Below, one piece after another: positions 4,513 to 5,415 of a stretch of 5,415 bases of DNA. Both the position numbers and the translations under genes were made by a program. Origin of the DNA: an uncultured Cellvibrio sp. GTDB taxonomy: Bacteria > Pseudomonadota > Gammaproteobacteria > Pseudomonadales > Cellvibrionaceae. Under the pieces are notes generated by a model. That model had not been told where the DNA came from, searched no databases, and was given only the letters and a program-made list of their open reading frames with translations. How positions within the stretch are numbered: the first letter of the stretch is position 1; each line of letters starts with the position of its first letter. The DNA lies in the NCBI GenBank assembly GCA_946482345.1, contig CAMLRJ010000272.1, forward strand, positions 1 through 5,415, read 5' to 3'.

Positions 4513-5415
4513 TCAATCGCGTTCGATATGATAAATGCCGCCTTTGGCTTCATCCGTAATGAAATAGAGCGTTCCATCTTTTGCTTGCGCGATAGAACGG
4601 ATGCGTTGATTGATTTCTCTGCTGAATAATCTTTCTTCGCGAATAATTTTATTGCCATCAGTAACCAGTCGCACCAGGGTTTTTCCAGCTAAAGCAGTCA
4701 AAATAATATTATTTTTCCATTCCGGAAATTCATCACCTGTATAAAAAATAAATCCAGCAGTGGCTATGGATGGCACCCAATAATACAGTGGCTGTTCCAT
4801 TCCGGTTTTGGTTAGTAACCCGTCACCAATTTTTCCGCCGCCATAATTTTCACCGTAAGTAATCACTGGCCATCCATAGTTTTTTCCAGGTAGATCAAGA
4901 TTGATTTCATCACCACCTTGTGGGCCGTGCTCGCCGGTCCATAATTCGCCAGTGACGGGATGCAAAGCTGCGCCTTGCACATTGCGATGGCCATAAGACC
5001 AGATTTCCGGTAAAGCGTTTGGTGTATTGATAAAAGGATTGTCTTTTGGCACTGAGCCATCAGCATTTATTCTGACGACTTTTCCATGATGGGTATTTAA
5101 TGTTTGTGCTTCATCCTTGCGTTCATATCGATCGCCCAGTGTGATAAATAAAGTGCCATCTTTTCGCCAAATCAAACGCGAACCAAAATGGGCGCCACTA
5201 TTCACTTTGGGTTTTTGACTGAACACGCGCGTAACATTTTCCAGTCGATTATTTTTTAATGTTCCGTAGCTCACAGCGGTGCTGTTGCCACCTTCGCCCG
5301 GTTCTGTGTAGCTGAAATAAACTTTGTTACTGGTTGCAAAATCCGGTGCCAGTACTACATCCAATAATCCACCCTGGCCTCGCACTTCAATGCTAGGCAA
5401 ACCACTAATCGGTTC
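4513..5415 (-). CDS. PQQ-dependent aldose sugar dehydrogenase (partial, N-terminus outside window)
   Basis: This is a glucose/sorbosone dehydrogenase-family protein of the YliI/Asd type, a six-bladed beta-propeller that oxidises aldose sugars with PQQ and calcium, usually in the periplasm. The frame is open to the right edge, so the first residues and any signal peptide are missing; 300 residues are visible, beginning EPISGLP. Family blocks (numbered from the edge) are GQGGLLDVVLAPDF at 13-26, SGAHFGSRL at 73-81 with the probable catalytic His76, LGDRYERKDEAQ at 93-104, GHRNVQGAALHP at 142-153 and EHGPQGGDEINL at 162-173. GKNYGWPVITYG at 177-188, FYTGDEFPEWKNN at 224-236 with ALAGKTLVRL at 241-250, and RIRSIAQAKDGTLYFITDE at 271-289 complete the set. 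All blades in view look intact and end with a normal stop. The best-matching partner is the YliI type, not the soluble GDH-B type. A TTG at 5400 is not the start, since family sequence continues upstream of it. A gamma-glutamylcyclotransferase-like gene follows after 12 bp. Confidence 0.93.
   Translation of the reverse strand, partial: EPISGLPSIEVRGQGGLLDVVLAPDFATSNKVYFSYTEPGEGGNSTAVSYGTLKNNRLENVTRVFSQKPKVNSGAHFGSRLIWRKDGTLFITLGDRYERKDEAQTLNTHHGKVVRINADGSVPKDNPFINTPNALPEIWSYGHRNVQGAALHPVTGELWTGEHGPQGGDEINLDLPGKNYGWPVITYGENYGGGKIGDGLLTKTGMEQPLYYWVPSIATAGFIFYTGDEFPEWKNNIILTALAGKTLVRLVTDGNKIIREERLFSREINQRIRSIAQAKDGTLYFITDEAKGGIYHIERD

Noticed and set aside
4863..5066. Minus-strand open frame inside the sugar dehydrogenase gene
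   Set aside because: It is a different reading frame of a gene whose main frame carries every family motif in order.

Overview
This window looks like chromosomal, housekeeping-type DNA from a moderate-GC (mid-40s % by eye) gammaproteobacterium. The rhodanese–grxC–secB order (as in Escherichia coli yibN–grxC–secB), the gammaproteobacterial ferrochelatase and the mix of secreted small proteins suggest a marine or soil lineage near Cellvibrionales or Pseudomonadales. The lineage is an inference from gene order and recalled protein resemblance, not from a search. I see no tRNA, rRNA, CRISPR array, insertion sequence or phage gene.

Layout. Positions 1-935 hold a minus-strand operon, read right to left: a membrane-anchored YibN-type rhodanese-like protein, glutaredoxin 3 (grxC) and the start of secB, which runs off the left edge. 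Positions 957-1124 are a divergent promoter region. The minus promoter and a plus promoter sit back to back there, and their -35 boxes share one base inside a 17-bp dyad that may be an operator. Positions 1125-2402 encode a secreted protein made of six degenerate half-repeats, each carrying one cysteine pair and resembling DUF4189. Positions 2411-2475 hold a palindromic repeat between convergent genes, followed by ferrochelatase (hemH) on the minus strand to about 3505.

Positions 3506-3756 are a second divergent spacer. Positions 3757-4047 encode a small secreted DUF1161 protein, closed by a clear stem-loop terminator at 4064-4096. From 4099 to the right edge a minus-strand pair encodes a PQQ-dependent aldose sugar dehydrogenase (5' end outside the window) and, 12 bp downstream, a gamma-glutamylcyclotransferase-fold protein.

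How the genes relate. YibN, GrxC and SecB form a conserved thiol-redox and protein-export cluster. The divergent neighbour is an exported protein with twelve cysteines, so a shared operator would be functionally plausible, but this is untested. HemH (haem synthesis) and the PQQ dehydrogenase (periplasmic sugar oxidation) belong to separate transcription units. The least conventional items are the six-fold cysteine-pair protein, the shared -35 dyad and the switchable palindrome at 2411-2475. I did not find a defence system, mobile element or biosynthetic cluster.
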